Counted from the first letter of the stretch, positions 1 through 11,154 are shown. The stretch is 22,097 nt of DNA from Didymodactylos carnosus (GCA_905250885.1 CAJNOQ010002932.1:1-22097); one strand, 5' to 3'. The notes: generated by a model from the letters alone, not told the origin. Program-made: numbers and translations.

Positions 1-48
1 GAGTACTGATCACTAAAGAATGTGATGAAATTGTACTATACCCTTCCT

Positions 49-240
49 ATAAGATTCTTATCAGAATCTTATGAATTCTTACCAAAATCTTATGAATTCT
101 TATAAAATAATTATATAATCTATCTTATCAGAATCTTATAAGATTCTTATATTCCTTCTTATAAGAATCTTATCAATAAATTACGCATTGCCATCGACTG
201 CCTTATATAAGATTCTTATAAGATTCTTATAAGATTTCTA
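49..240. repeat. Palindromic AAGATTCTTATAAG array
   Basis: Repeated GATTCTTATAA and its complement TTATAAGAATC alternate through the stretch, with an 11-nt period best seen at 205-238. Units such as GATTCTTATAAGAATC are self-complementary, so the region can form several alternative hairpins. A related patch lies at 810-850, and the window ends in a similar CCTTATAAGATCC. No gene is visible between 241 and 1029. Confidence 0.7.
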
Positions 241-728
241 TAGAATTGCCGTAAGATCGGTCGACTAGGGTACTGGATAGACCTCTGACTTCAACCTCGA
301 TCAAGCCTCATTCTCACACTCAGTTTTTATTGCTGAATCCGAAAAAGATACTTTCGAAAGGTTAGAAGTATGTAAAAGAAAATAATTTGAATTTTTTTGA
401 AACCGGAAGAATTTTCAAAATTTGAGACCCTTCCAGTATTTTGAAGTTTTTTCATTCAAAAACCAATATTTTAAAGCTCAAATGTAGATATTCCTGATCC
501 GCTCGTCGAGCTCTATCGATTTGTATAATTAAGCCAAAAATAAAATGGTGTGGAAACTTTGAATTAGTGGCACCTTACGTTCTAATGAGAGAAAAGCATG
601 TAAAACAAATCTGCTGCGCGTAAGTTGTGCATCTCTGAGGCTTTATAATTCCTAAATTCTGACTTCTGAAAAGTTGAAGAAAATTTAGAGTTTTAGACTC
701 TTGGAAGTCGATGGAATAGTTGGTTAAA

Positions 729-769
729 CCCTCTGAAGTGGCAGACAAAAAGAAACAGGAACTATCTGG
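729..769 (+). repeat. Direct repeat, copy 1
   Basis: CCCTCTGAAGTGGCAGACAA and the following AAGAAACAGGAACTAT recur at about 3870-3909 with a few changes. Both copies end at GAACTAT, which may mark an element boundary. Confidence 0.6.
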
Positions 770-1029
770 AGATCGGTTCTAATAGTTCGATTTGGAGTTA
801 TTCTTGCAGATATTCTGTAAGATTCCTATAGGAATCTTATATAAGATTTGATCTCTAGGGTATGGACGTCTTGGACTCTCCCTGTAAAAAGTTACAAAAC
901 AATTTTGCAAGCCTATCTACTTTTCTGCTGGAGAAATGAAGCCAATCTTTTTATTTCACTAGAACCGCCATTAAACGAGCTTTAAAAGTAGACGAGCTTT
1001 CTTTAAAGTTCCTTTCCATTGCTGAGAAA

Positions 1030-1412
1030 TTTCACTTTTTCTAAATCAGGAGAGAAAAAATCTGAATTATCTTCGTAATTCTCAATTTTCTCCATCAGAA
1101 CTCGACTTTTATGCAATAAAAGTATCATATTCTGAGCCAACGTCGAAAACTGAGTCAAATGACGTACCTTTTTATCCTATTCGTCCTCTTTTGTTTTTTT
1201 CGCATTTTCACGTCGAAAAATTACTGAAATTTTCACCAAAAATGAAAGTCAACGCAAACTTTCAAAGCATACATCATTGGACTCAGTTTTCGACGCTGAC
1301 TCCGAATATGCTACTTTTATTGCATAAAAGGTGAGTTCTGGTGGAGAAAATGAAGAATTACGAAGATAATTTGGATTTTTTCTCTCTTGATTTGGAAAAA
1401 GTGAAAACTGGC
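1030..1412. repeat. Inverted repeat (foldback) element 1
   Basis: Arm 1 (about 1030-1170) and arm 2 (about 1258-1412) are reverse complements with scattered mismatches, sharing ATTATCTTCGTAATTCT, TTTTATGCAATAAAAGTA and GTCGAAAACTGAGTC (as read in arm 1). The spacer is about 87 nt. No coding potential is evident. The stretch 1413-2564 beyond it shows no gene. Confidence 0.75.
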
Positions 1413-2564
1413 CACTAATAATAGCACGTTGGATGTTATCTCAAACATTAAGTGATGTTAAATAAATAAAATGATCTTAATTAAATGTGTAAAGTAATTA
1501 CGTATTGCTTGGGCGTTTATAATTCCCGATCACGTCTCTGTTTTCAGTTCCGCACCGTCTTAGAACTGCTGTCATTCATTGGTCCTCATTTTGTCGTATA
1601 GTATGTTCAATATGGCTGCCGTCATAGAACTCAGAAGAAAAAAGAAAATATGAGCTTAAATAGAAAAACAAGAATCTGTGAAGCGAAAGGGGCAAAATGA
1701 GTACTTTTATACTGTTTAACGACATCCCACCGATTCTCAGTTGACCAAAAGATAGCGGCAGACCTAAAGTGTGAAATTGCTATCTATAATACTGGAGATA
1801 GTGTTTCTAAAAGCAAAATATACATATGCCTCGGAATTTAAAAATACGCTCTGTTTTACGCTTTTCTCAGAAAAGCAGAGTGCATAGTATACGCTTTCTT
1901 TTGAGATTATTCTACATTTTTTGTAGAAGATGTGACTGTAATGCTGGTCGAAGCTCTGATGTCAGTATAGCAGTACCAATGAGCAAAAGATGACTGAGGC
2001 TGCAAGCCATCTAGCTCCAGTTTGTCTTTTAGCGCGTTAAGGTGCGCTAGGACTAAAATTTAGGCTTGAGCTCAGCCCTAGCGTATCCATTGGTTCTCAT
2101 TGACTTTTTTTCTTTTGTCCTATATCTTTTTGGAACGAAACGGTGAAGATAGACAAGAAAAGATGGGTAACAAAAGTGCTTGCATTTCATTCCATCGTAT
2201 CCGGATATCTTTTGCGTTATTTATTCGGGTGTCCGGCGACCACAAATTAAAGTGTGATTAAAATAAGAATAATGATCAGTAATTTATTTTCTTTAACTTT
2301 CAATTTTAGATAATTCAATGACCCAAAGAAATATAAGAACAACGAACTTTGTCGTAATTATTTGTTTATTTGTTTATCGTATCTTACTTTAGTATTCTCT
2401 GTTGAATCCCTTCTGACGTGCTGTAAAACTGAAGACGTTTGCTTTTGCAGCGAAATGGAACGATTCTACCCAAGATACAATCATGAAGCCTACTCAATAG
2501 TTTTTTTTTTAAACAGGCATATGTTCAAGTAACTCTGTAACGCGTCGGAGATTCAAAATATCAG

Positions 2565-3335
2565 CAAATTTAATTTTTGTGCGATATTTATACATGGCTC
2601 GATAGAGGTCATCAAGCTGAACAAGAATATATGTGTTTTAAGGTTCCGAAAGAATTTTTTGAAAGTTTCGCTTTCAAAAAACTGGAATTTTTAAAAGTTG
2701 AAAAAACAGCCTAATATTAAAGAACAAGTGCATATCTCTAACCTAGTCACTTTGGTAACTTTGAAACTTTTTTATGCTTATTTTACATAAAGAACTAAAT
2801 CTAAAAATGTAGTTTTGCGTCATTCAAATGTTACATGAACCTAGACAATTTTAGTTTCTGGCCTATAGAAAAAGTCCCACATCATTACCTATCATTAACT
2901 ATTTTGGAATCAGAGATGAAGCAAATATTTTTATGTCGTTAAGCTCGCCACATGGGCATGAAAAAAAGTTATATGTCGGTTTTGAAAAATATGGCTTCGC
3001 TGTTGACAAAATTAATGTTTTTTTGAAACAGATAGCAAAAAATAAAGAAATGCACTCGTATTTTGCAGTGTTTGCCGTAAAAATTAACTACATTTTTAGA
3101 TTTAGTTTTTCATGTAAAATAAGCATAAAAAAGTTTCAAAGCTGCCAAAATGACTAGGTTAGAGATATGCACTTGTTCTTTAATATTAGGCTGTTTTTTC
3201 AACTTTTAAAAATTCCAGTATTTTGAAAGCGAAACTTTCAAAAAATTCTTTCGGAATCTTAAAACACATATATTCTTGTTCAGCTTGATGATCTCTACCG
3301 AGCCATGTATAAATATCGCACAAAAATTAAATTTG
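2565..3335. repeat. Inverted repeat (foldback) element 2, 250-nt arms
   Basis: Arm 1 (2565-2814) and arm 2 (3086-3335) are reverse complements of equal length with about nine mismatches by eye and no indels. The spacer is 271 nt. Short ORFs at 2933-3157 (+) and 3206-3409 (-) lie in the spacer and arms and have no protein-like features. The near identity suggests a recent origin or gene conversion. From 3336 to 3868 I see no gene. Confidence 0.85.
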
Positions 3336-3869
3336 TTGAAATTTTTATTGTACAGCGCCTTCCTTTTAGTTGCATTTCTGGTATCATCGAAAACTGTTTG
3401 TTTAAACAAACACTAAGTGAAGCTTGCTGCATTTACCTTATTCGCTTTATGCAGTTTCCAAGTAGTAGATACTCTCTTTACTGATAAGGTGACAATTGAG
3501 AGAAATGTGCTTATTTCATGCACTTTTTCGCTTTAAAAAAGAAGTTTATTAGACGAGGGTTTTGGATTTAACGAAAGACCTGAGATTGTATTTCTAGTTT
3601 TCTTTTTGTCTTACCTGTTATAATTACCGTATATTTCACATTCACGCTATGAATAGCGCCTTAAGAGTAAACATGGAAAGTGTAAATCTCATTTGGCTTT
3701 TATTTAAATCAAAAACCTTCCTACAGTAAAATTTCTTTTCTAAAAAAGCCAAAAAAGTGATCTGACTATTTTGCTCTTCTCATTTTATGCGGAAAATCTT
3801 TCTTTTTTCCTTAGAACTTTTATTGTTCTTCGCATATAAATATTAATAACAAATTCCTAAAATTGAACT

Positions 3870-3909
3870 CCCTCTGAAGTGATAGACAAAAGAGAAACAG
3901 GAACTATTG
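3870..3909 (+). repeat. Direct repeat, copy 2
   Basis: Second copy of the CCTCTGAAGTG-AGACAAA-AGAAACAGGAACTAT unit found at 729-769. It sits directly before the GAACGGG-rich cluster. Confidence 0.6.
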
Positions 3910-3914
3910 TATGA

Positions 3915-4190
3915 GCGGACGTTCGAACACCCGTTCAAATTGCTAGTTGAAACGAGTAAGTTGAACTTCCTCTGACGGTAAAATGTAATAGTAAACTAGT
4001 AGGTGAACGGGCGTTAAGAGACCATGTGAAACGGGTTGTTGAACTCCCTACAATTCTTTGAACGGGTCAGTTCTTGAACCCTGTTCGAGCGCCTTAACCC
4101 GTTCCAGATGGCCACAGAACTAGTTCGAAATCGATTTGAACGCCCCGTTCAGTAGGTTTTGGAATGTCGTTCTACCACCTGTTCGTTCGC
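3915..4190. repeat. GAACGGG / CCCGTTC motif cluster
   Basis: At least six versions of GAACGGG or its complement occur in both orientations (for example ACCCGTTCAAAT, GTGAACGGGCG, TTTGAACGGGTC, AACCCGTTCC, GCCCCGTTCAG). They are irregularly spaced, with no coding frame. From 4191 to 4637 I see nothing else. Confidence 0.5.
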
Positions 4191-4637
4191 TACTGGGCAG
4201 GATGAAATGTGACGGACGGTGTTGATTTCTATAGGAAATAGAAAACATTCAATAGAAAAAAACACTTGATAGTTTTCAATAGTGATTTTTCACTGGCGAG
4301 GGAACCTCTCAAGGTGTTTCCTCGCTTTCGAGCCGATATTTTGCCCACAAGCAGGGGATCTCTAAACTACAATAACCCTAAGTTGGTTCGGTTGTCTGAG
4401 CCTCCGAAGCAGTAGATTAAAGTTACGCTTTGCGAAGACATATGTGACACATTATCGATATTGCAGTATAATTATTGGAAAAAGCCAAAAGTAAAGCCGG
4501 TACTATTAATAGAATCCTAGTTTCCTGTATGCATGATATTGCAGGTTAATATCTGAAGCGGATTGGTGGTAGTAGAAACGATGATGTGAAGTCAGAGTTT
4601 CAAAAATGCGAACAAAAATTCTTACCTCTTCCATTTT

Positions 4638-5392
4638 CAACAGACACCGGATGGTAGACATAACGAGAGCATGCCGGATGTTGAATTCTATTCGTCGATT
4701 AACTTATCAATGAGAAACTGCTGAGTGATTTTGAAAAAAAGAAGGATAACAACATAAAAACAAGGTAACCATATTATGTCACATGACGAAGATGAGTCAA
4801 TATTTGATGGGATCTATTCACAATGATTTCAGCGTTTCAGCTATACGAATTCTTGCTGTTCATCAAGTGTGTCTCTGCTCACGTGCATTTATGAACAATA
4901 CCTGATACATTCAGATTTGTTTTTCATTTTGTCAACATTCAGGTGCACAAGAAGAGAACAACATATTTAAGAAATTTGCATAAACGCTTCGTTTTGGTTA
5001 TTGGGACATTTAGAGCTTATGTGTTTGCTTCAGTGGCTGTATAATTCGGTTTCTGTGTACATACAGTGGTTACTCATTTAATACGTTCTTCTCTCCTTGT
5101 GCATCTGAATGTTGACAAAACGAAAGACAAATCATCTGAATATATCAGGCGTTGTTCATAAATGCATGTGAGCAGAGACACACTTGCTGAACAGCAAGAA
5201 TTGTATACAACTGAAACGCTCAAGTCATATTGCGAATAGATCCTATCAAATATTGACTCACTTTCGTCATGTGACATAATCCGATCACCTTTTTTTCGAA
5301 ATCACTCTGCAGTTTCTCCATGATAAATCAATCAACGAATACAATTCAACATCGGACCTGCTCTCGTTATGTCTACCATCCGGTATCTGTTG
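4638..5392. repeat. Inverted repeat (foldback) element 3, about 310-325-nt arms
   Basis: Arm 1 (4638 to about 4963) and arm 2 (about 5082-5392) are reverse complements: for example GGATGGTAGACATAACGAGAG near 4650 pairs with CTCTCGTTATGTCTACCATCC near 5361. Arm 1 has an extra stretch of about 20 nt near 4740-4770. The spacer is about 118 nt. The minus-strand ORF at 5074-5277 is only a consequence of the arm and has no family features. Confidence 0.8.
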
Positions 5393-5624
5393 CTTGTCGT
5401 TTTCCTGTCTCATACAGCAACTTCGTTGTAACGCTTCTTTACTGCTGAATTCCGGGAGACCGCCCCGCCTGCCTCGATTATTGCGACATATCAGGCTTAG
5501 TAGTGTATTTAATAATCTTATAGTTTGAATGAATCATGAAGATTAATCATATTCGTAAGACAGTGTAATCCAAAAAATACATCTGAGAGAACAGAATGAA
5601 TGGACGGGCGGTGTTTGTCGCTTC

Positions 5625-5795
5625 TTTTAATAGAACGAACAGATACCAGAGACGAGTAAGACTTTTTCGAGTCTCGAGTAGAGTTGAGTCGGTGAAAAAA
5701 ATATCGAACCAAGTCGTGAATTGCATGTTTTTTTGGTCGAGTCGAGTCATGAATCATAATTTTGTTGCATATGACTCGACTTGCTCATCTCTGTC
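5625..5795. repeat. GAGTC/GACTC-rich repeat
   Basis: CGAGTC, GAGTCG and their complements recur (ACGAGTAAGAC, TCGAGTCTCGAGTAGAGTTG, GGTCGAGTCGAGTCATGAAT, ATATGACTCGACTTG). The last 15-mer recurs inside the transporter insertion at about 16188. The plus and minus ORFs over 5518-5808 are by-products. The stretch 5809-6265 shows no gene and must hold the promoter of the 6266 gene, but no clear element is visible. Confidence 0.55.
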
Positions 5796-6265
5796 ACATA
5801 CCGAATGAGAATCAGCCCTTGAGCAGTTATCAGTTTATACGAAATTTCAAAGCATTAAAAAGGCACTAACAGGTGTTAATATCTTCTCATAACTTTGAAA
5901 GAAGCTCACGTTCGTAAGAACGATGTTCTTTGGAATGCGCGACAGTCTCTAATGCAGGGCGTTGGCTTTCCAAATTACCAGATGTAGGATTGAGGGTTTA
6001 CGAAGCTGACAGATAGCCTCCTGGAAAATCGGTTAAATTGTACCACTGAAAAATCTTACGAATCTCTAGAGTTCTAACCACCGTCAGGCTTCATACATAA
6101 CACCAAAATAGTCATTCTAATAGGATTGACGAATAAGTGGAATAGAATGAAAAAGGCGGGATGATATGTTCTTCGAAGTATATGTAATCTCTACTCTTAG
6201 ATTGTACCACGATTTATTTTGTTTATTCATTTTTTAACTTCTATTAAACTATTAAGCAAGAAAAA

Positions 6266-8716
6266 ATGTCGTTAATCGCTCCATTGACACTCGATACTCC
6301 AGACACTCTATATTCAAAATCGTATGCAATTATTGTGACTGAAACAACATCACAGAATACTGAATGGCAACGTGTAGTTGAATATCTTCTTTTAAAACAT
6401 TCACAAGCGTCACTTATTGTCTACAAAGACAATGACTTTCTCCAACTACGCGATCAATTAAGACAATTATCAAATTTACCAAAATATACTTGTTTCATTT
6501 GTCAACCGACAGAATGTGGACGAAATTTTATTGCAACTATTCATCGTCTTCTACGTACATTAGATACATTCACACCTTACCTAGATACTATGTGGAGTAT
6601 AGTTACGGGCAGTGATGCTTCATTGGCCCTCGAATCAGTTAAAACAACAAATACATCAGATGAATTAATTATTACAAAAGGACTGAATTTTACGTATGTT
6701 AATCAAGATCTATTTGAGGCATGTTTTACATTTGGAGATGACAGAAATGGACATTGGTATTCAAAGTTATTTGGAGAAGAACGAAGTGGTAAGAATTATC
6801 ACACTGACTTTGTATAACACAAGGTTACAACTCGTTTTTATCTTGTTCTAATAGGTGACGAATATCCAAAACATCCAGCTACACTCTGGTGTGAAATGTT
6901 TAATGATATTCAACCAGATCTGTTAGTTACATCGGGTCATGGTAACCAGTACTCATTAGAATTACCATTTAGTAATGGTGTTTTATGTCCTGTAGCTGAC
7001 ACATCATGTCTATGTGCAATAAATAATCTGAAAGAGAAGAAACTTTTGCATGATCCAATATCTTCCAGTCCAAATCCAAAAGTATTTTTACCAATAGGAA
7101 ACTGTCTAATGGGATTTTGCTGTGGTTCAAATTGTATGGTCACGTTATTTATGGGAAAATTGGGAGTTAAACAATTATGTGGTTACACGGTATCGACATG
7201 GTTCGGAAGAGGGGGATGGGATGTGTTAAAGAAATGGACCGCTATACCAGGTATTACAAAAGAGTGTCAATGAACATTCTTCATTTTTGAAGTTAAAAAG
7301 CCTCTATTTTGAAAGTGCGCACCGGTAACATAACTACACTTAAAAAAGTATTCTTGGCCCCTAATTGCAATAATTTCATTCAAACAGAACTTAATGTCGT
7401 CTGGGCAACTGTGATATCATAGGTTTGTATTGTTCTAAACTTTGACAACCCTTTCTATATAGTAAAACTCCTAATGAAGGCGATCTCATATGAAATATAA
7501 CAAGAGGAGTCGAAGTTTAAAGTAACACAAACTGTGATTCACGGTTCTATGAAAGCCGCACAGATCTGTCAAACGCGTATGATACAGACACAATGGTCTA
7601 ATACATGGTCAAAATTTTGAACATCTATACTAATCCGTATAGAGACGAAAGTCCACGTTAGTTTTCTTTTACCCAAATAATTGTAACCGGAACTTATAAA
7701 TAGTTCTGAATTTTGTTACGTTTACTGGTGAGTAATATCACATCAGACATTTTAAGTCTACGTTGATAAAGTTTTTCATTCAAAAGCGTCTACACTTAGA
7801 AGTTTCACAAAATGAGGTGCAAGAAATCAGCAGAAGATAACAATAACTGCCCATGTGCAATGAAAGTGGTCTTTTAAAACTGTGAAACAAAATATGTTTT
7901 CTCATCTTTCTTGCTCACATACATCAATGCATTCGGACCTTAAGACTAATACGACCGAAAGATTGATTCTTAAAATGTACTTTTTTATTTGTTCAAACTT
8001 CAGCATCGAGCCAGTATACATCAGTTGAGGTGAACTGTCCTATCCAACAATGTTTGGTTTACTAGTTTCCTGGAAGGAAACTGTTTCAGTTATTTCTGCC
8101 AACCAGCATTGTTTGTACGGGAGAGGCAGAAATTATGCATAACTCCTACATACACAAAAATAAACTACTATCTATTTTCTGCATTTTATTTGTAGGTCGT
8201 CACACCCTTACAGAATCCTATTTCTTCAATCAAATTCATATGATTAATGATATAAAGGAGTACAATGAAGATTTATTGAAATTTAACTTAAATTTTACAT
8301 GTGAAGACTACGATTGTTGTTATAATCCCGAACAGATCAAAATTTATACAAAATGTAGTACACTATCAAATGATATCTGTGGTTTACTCTATGATCGCGA
8401 TATTGTTGCGTGTTATGGTGATCCAGCCTTTGTAGCACGTTTTAAAACAATTAAAGAGACAGTTGAAACACATTTTGAATGTACAGGCGAAAATCAACAT
8501 CGATTCGTTATTACATTTATAAATGATATCGTAGATGTTGGACCAATTGGTTCTGTATTTACATATAGAATTAAAGATTACAAATTACTCACAGACAATA
8601 AAGAATTGAAAATAATATTGTCGCATAATTTCATCTTTGTTATCAATCCAAAACCGAAGGATAATGAAAAAATACTAAAAATTGATTTTCAAGGAACAAT
8701 TATTAAAAGTAATTAA
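6266..8716 (+). CDS. Caspase/gingipain-like (clan CD) cysteine peptidase-like protein, three exons
   Basis: Seen: exons 6266-6788, 6855-7250 and 8196-8716 join in one frame (both introns phase 1) to 479 codons plus TAA. Intron 1 (66 nt) is GTAAGA...AATAG. Intron 2 (945 nt) starts GTATTA and ends in a pyrimidine tract with TTTGTAG. The join restores a continuous W-T-A-I-P-G-R-H-T-L-T-E stretch. SGHG (His203) and GNCLMG (Cys258) lie 55 residues apart, the His-Gly/Cys arrangement of clan CD peptidases. GYTVSTWFGRGGW follows at about 284-296, then YDRD (372-375) and YGDPAF (380-385). Start: ATG in AAAAAATG context with stops upstream. No signal peptide is visible, so cytosolic location is likely. 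Known from memory: bacterial proteins, for example in planctomycetes, share the PIGNCLMG and GYT-TW-G-GGW blocks. Inferred: horizontal origin with introns gained afterwards. Peptidase activity is unproven; the protein could be a non-catalytic relative. Confidence 0.8.
7251..8195 (+). other. Long intron 2 of the clan CD peptidase-like gene
   Basis: This 945-nt stretch lies between the GTATTA donor after codon P-G and the TTTATTTGTAG acceptor. It is about 14 times longer than intron 1. Reading through the donor gives a stop at 7271-7273, and reading upstream of the acceptor gives a spurious ATG at 8135, so the gene looks like two unrelated ORFs unless this intron is removed. Just before the acceptor there are a short hairpin (AGTTTCC/GGAAACT near 8064-8082) and an inverted pair ATTTCTGCC/GGCAGAAAT (8092-8100 and 8125-8133). 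I see no coding sequence in it. Confidence 0.75.
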
Positions 8717-8727
8717 TTTGAAGATGA

Positions 8728-8733
8728 AATAAA
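8728..8733 (+). terminator. Polyadenylation signal AATAAA after the peptidase-like gene
   Basis: AATAAA begins 12 nt after the TAA stop at 8714-8716. It is close but usable for a gene with a short 3' UTR, and it supports 8716 as the true end of the coding region. Confidence 0.5.
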
Positions 8734-9813
8734 TCATAGAATTTGTCAATGTTGCTGACGAGGAGCTTGAGGAATAAAAAATAGTGTAGTCTAAGATATT
8801 GTGATCTGAGAAATCTGTTACAAACACGACGCATTTTGGAAGGGGCTAGAGTTTGACGATCTTTTTTAGTGAAGTTGAAAGTTTCAGCCCAAATGTTTTT
8901 GCTGGAGAGCAGTTTGGATAAAATCGCCATAGAAAATAGGTAAAGACAATAAGTTTCGATCACGTGAACTTAGAAAATGAATAGGTGCAAAGAATCTAGC
9001 TAGACTCATTCAAGATCCAAAATACCATTTTCCTCCCGTCCTGACTAGATCGTTGCACATCATCTGACTTTATAGTCATTTGCCTCTAAGTAATTATTTT
9101 TTTGGATATCTAGGGAGTTTTCCTCAATCGTTATATCATCTATTTTGTCTTCGCAGTTTTTTCACGCTGTTGTGACTCGTTTGAGAAATACAAAATAATT
9201 TCCACTGGGAAAATATGTGGGTATTTTGGCTTTTTTGGTCTGAACAATCTTTTGAAAATAAACACTTATTTATTTGGCTCTCCTCTTCTTTTATTTATTT
9301 ATTGTAAGAAAAAGAAAGAAGTAAATTCATCTTTTCTTGTTTATTAATAATTTTCAGGTAGAATAATCGGAATGACTCCATTGGATGGTGTCCATATGTC
9401 TATTGATAAAAGCCTATCGGGTCCAGAAATTTTACATCTGATCAACAAAAATTTTTGAGACCCGAATCTGGACCCAATAAAATTTTCTGGGTTGGTCATC
9501 AGCGTGGGTACGAAAAGATCCAATATTTTTCCTGTCTATTATCATGTCCTACACGTGGTTTAGGCGACGCTAATGGATAGAACCCATCGAGTGCGAAGTT
9601 TTTGGATCTAGATCGAACTAATAAAGATTTTCGATCCGGACCCAATATTACTGACTGTAAGTCATTTGGTATCGACGTAAAAACTCTTTGTTTCTGTTCA
9701 TCCTCTATCTGAATTAGAGAGCATTCATTGAAGAATGTCTTCCTTTTTCTAGACTGATCTGGTGGCTTCGCTTGAAAAGAGTTTTGATTCAGAAAAGTAT
9801 CACTATTAATCCT
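8734..9813. other. Intergenic stretch without recognisable gene
   Basis: No protein family is visible; the minus ORF at 8703-8963 has no features. Near 9415-9655 the phrases GGGTCC and GGACCCAATA recur in both orientations (for example CTGGACCCAATAAA and CCGGACCCAATATT), suggesting another decayed repeat. Confidence 0.4.
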
Positions 9814-10520
9814 CGGTGTTCCATATCATCATCGAGTCAATTAGTTGGTAATAATATTGTACGACAATGTTTGACTGCTTATTTCAATCAAACAGCCAAT
9901 TACACTGATAAACTTTATAATTCTAAATAAAGTGAATACATTTTTCACCAACTTCTATTCTAATACCCATATATTGTGATGAAACGACTAATCGAGTCAA
10001 GTTTTACTTAAACGATCAGACAAAATACGGTTTAATGCAAACATGATCGCTGAATATTATTTGATCCTTGCTTTCAATTAACAATGTTGTTTTTTAACTT
10101 TACCTGGTCGAATGATAGAGCAAACTGATCACGATCCTATTCGTACAGCTCAGCGTGAAACTTCTGAAGAAATAGATTTTGAACCACATCAGTATTCATT
10201 ACTGGATTGTCTTCTACTAATAGCTTTTATTATATAACTATTACACCTGTTGTTGCTTTACTCAGTTCACAAAAATTTGTTAATTTTCTTTTATCTTCTG
10301 ATGAAATATCCGATACATTTTATGTCGATCTTAAACAATTTCTTTTTGATAATGATAAACATAAATCAGTTGAATATAGTACTGATTTCGTTGTACATCA
10401 TTTTGACATAGAAGGACGTCATATATGGGGTATTACTGCTTCGAATTGATTGTTCTTGCTACAATAATATTTCAACAAATACCTGAATTTCCTTTTTTTT
10501 CATTATTGACACCAACTTAA
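9814..10520 (+). pseudogene. Nudix hydrolase pseudogene, NUDT7/NUDT8 (CoA diphosphatase) type
   Basis: Seen: from 10103 one frame reads P-G-R-M-I-E-Q-T-D-H-D, then a Nudix-box core T-A-Q-R-E-T-S-E-E-I. Near 10210 the reading must drop one base to continue as the ORF from about 10207 (ITPVVALL ... DTFYVDL ... IWGITA). Near 10441 a second one-base loss leads to ELIVLATIIFQQIPEF and TAA at 10518-10520. Both shifts go the same way, each fitting a 1-nt deletion. The glycine pair before the box is damaged, and no intact beta-strand region precedes it. A weak N-terminal remnant may lie at 9814-9930 (VRQCLTAYF), ending in TAA. Known: NUDT7/8-type enzymes cleave CoA to phosphopantetheine and 3',5'-ADP in peroxisomes or mitochondria, and the late F-x-V-x-L and IWG-TA blocks are typical of them. 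The locus is not expected to make a functional enzyme. Confidence 0.75.
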
Positions 10521-10525
10521 TTTAT

Positions 10526-10531
10526 AATAAA
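10526..10531 (+). terminator. AATAAA polyadenylation signal behind the Nudix pseudogene
   Basis: AATAAA lies 6 nt after the last stop of the Nudix remnant. It is a relic of the ancestral 3' end and supports the third frame as the true C-terminus. Confidence 0.4.
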
Positions 10532-11154
10532 TTACCGAACAACAAATGGAACATTGTCGGATGTATATCGAACACAGAAGGAAAGACTAGAAAAAGAAAA
10601 AATCATCGTTGATATCAAGTAAAAATTATATTAAAACTTAATTTAAATAAATAGTTGTTGCATTGTTTTGAAAACTTTCTCTTTTAAATATAAATCTTGT
10701 GCAATTTTAGCATCATCACTTTATTATCGATCACAAATTCAATAATTTTATCCATTACAATAAACGAACGAATAGCTCATAGTGTGAAAACAGAGAAATA
10801 AATTGAACGAAACTTTTTCTATAATAACAAAACGTGGCGCCGAATTTGATATGGTCACTGAAAATAAACGGGTGTTTTCAAAATGTGGATTATTATTCTA
10901 GTAGAAATACGAATTTAATTATCGATTTTGATAGAATGCATTTCAAAAGAGGATCAGATGCAAAGAGATAAGATAAATCACGCGAAATGAAAAATGTTTT
11001 GTTTACCATGGGCATGTCTTCATTGGACGAGTCGTTATTTCTCAAAAAAGTTGGTCTTTCAGTTGGAAAATTTCCGACTACGTGCCTGCCTGAACCTTTC
11101 CCTCTCTGTCTTAGGGATAATGAAATTTCAAACCACAGTATCAATGTTTTGCGC

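Noticed and set aside
2933..3409. ORFs of 67-74 aa on both strands.
   Set aside because: They lie in the spacer and arms of a foldback element and have no protein-like composition.
5518..5808. Three overlapping ORFs on both strands.
   Set aside because: They arise from a GAGTC-rich repeat lacking stop codons; no conserved residues.
7251..7422. A short third exon could follow an AAAAAG acceptor at 7300 and stay open for about 40 codons.
   Set aside because: The acceptor has no pyrimidine tract, while the 8195 acceptor is strong and continues the protein with family-like sequence in the same phase.
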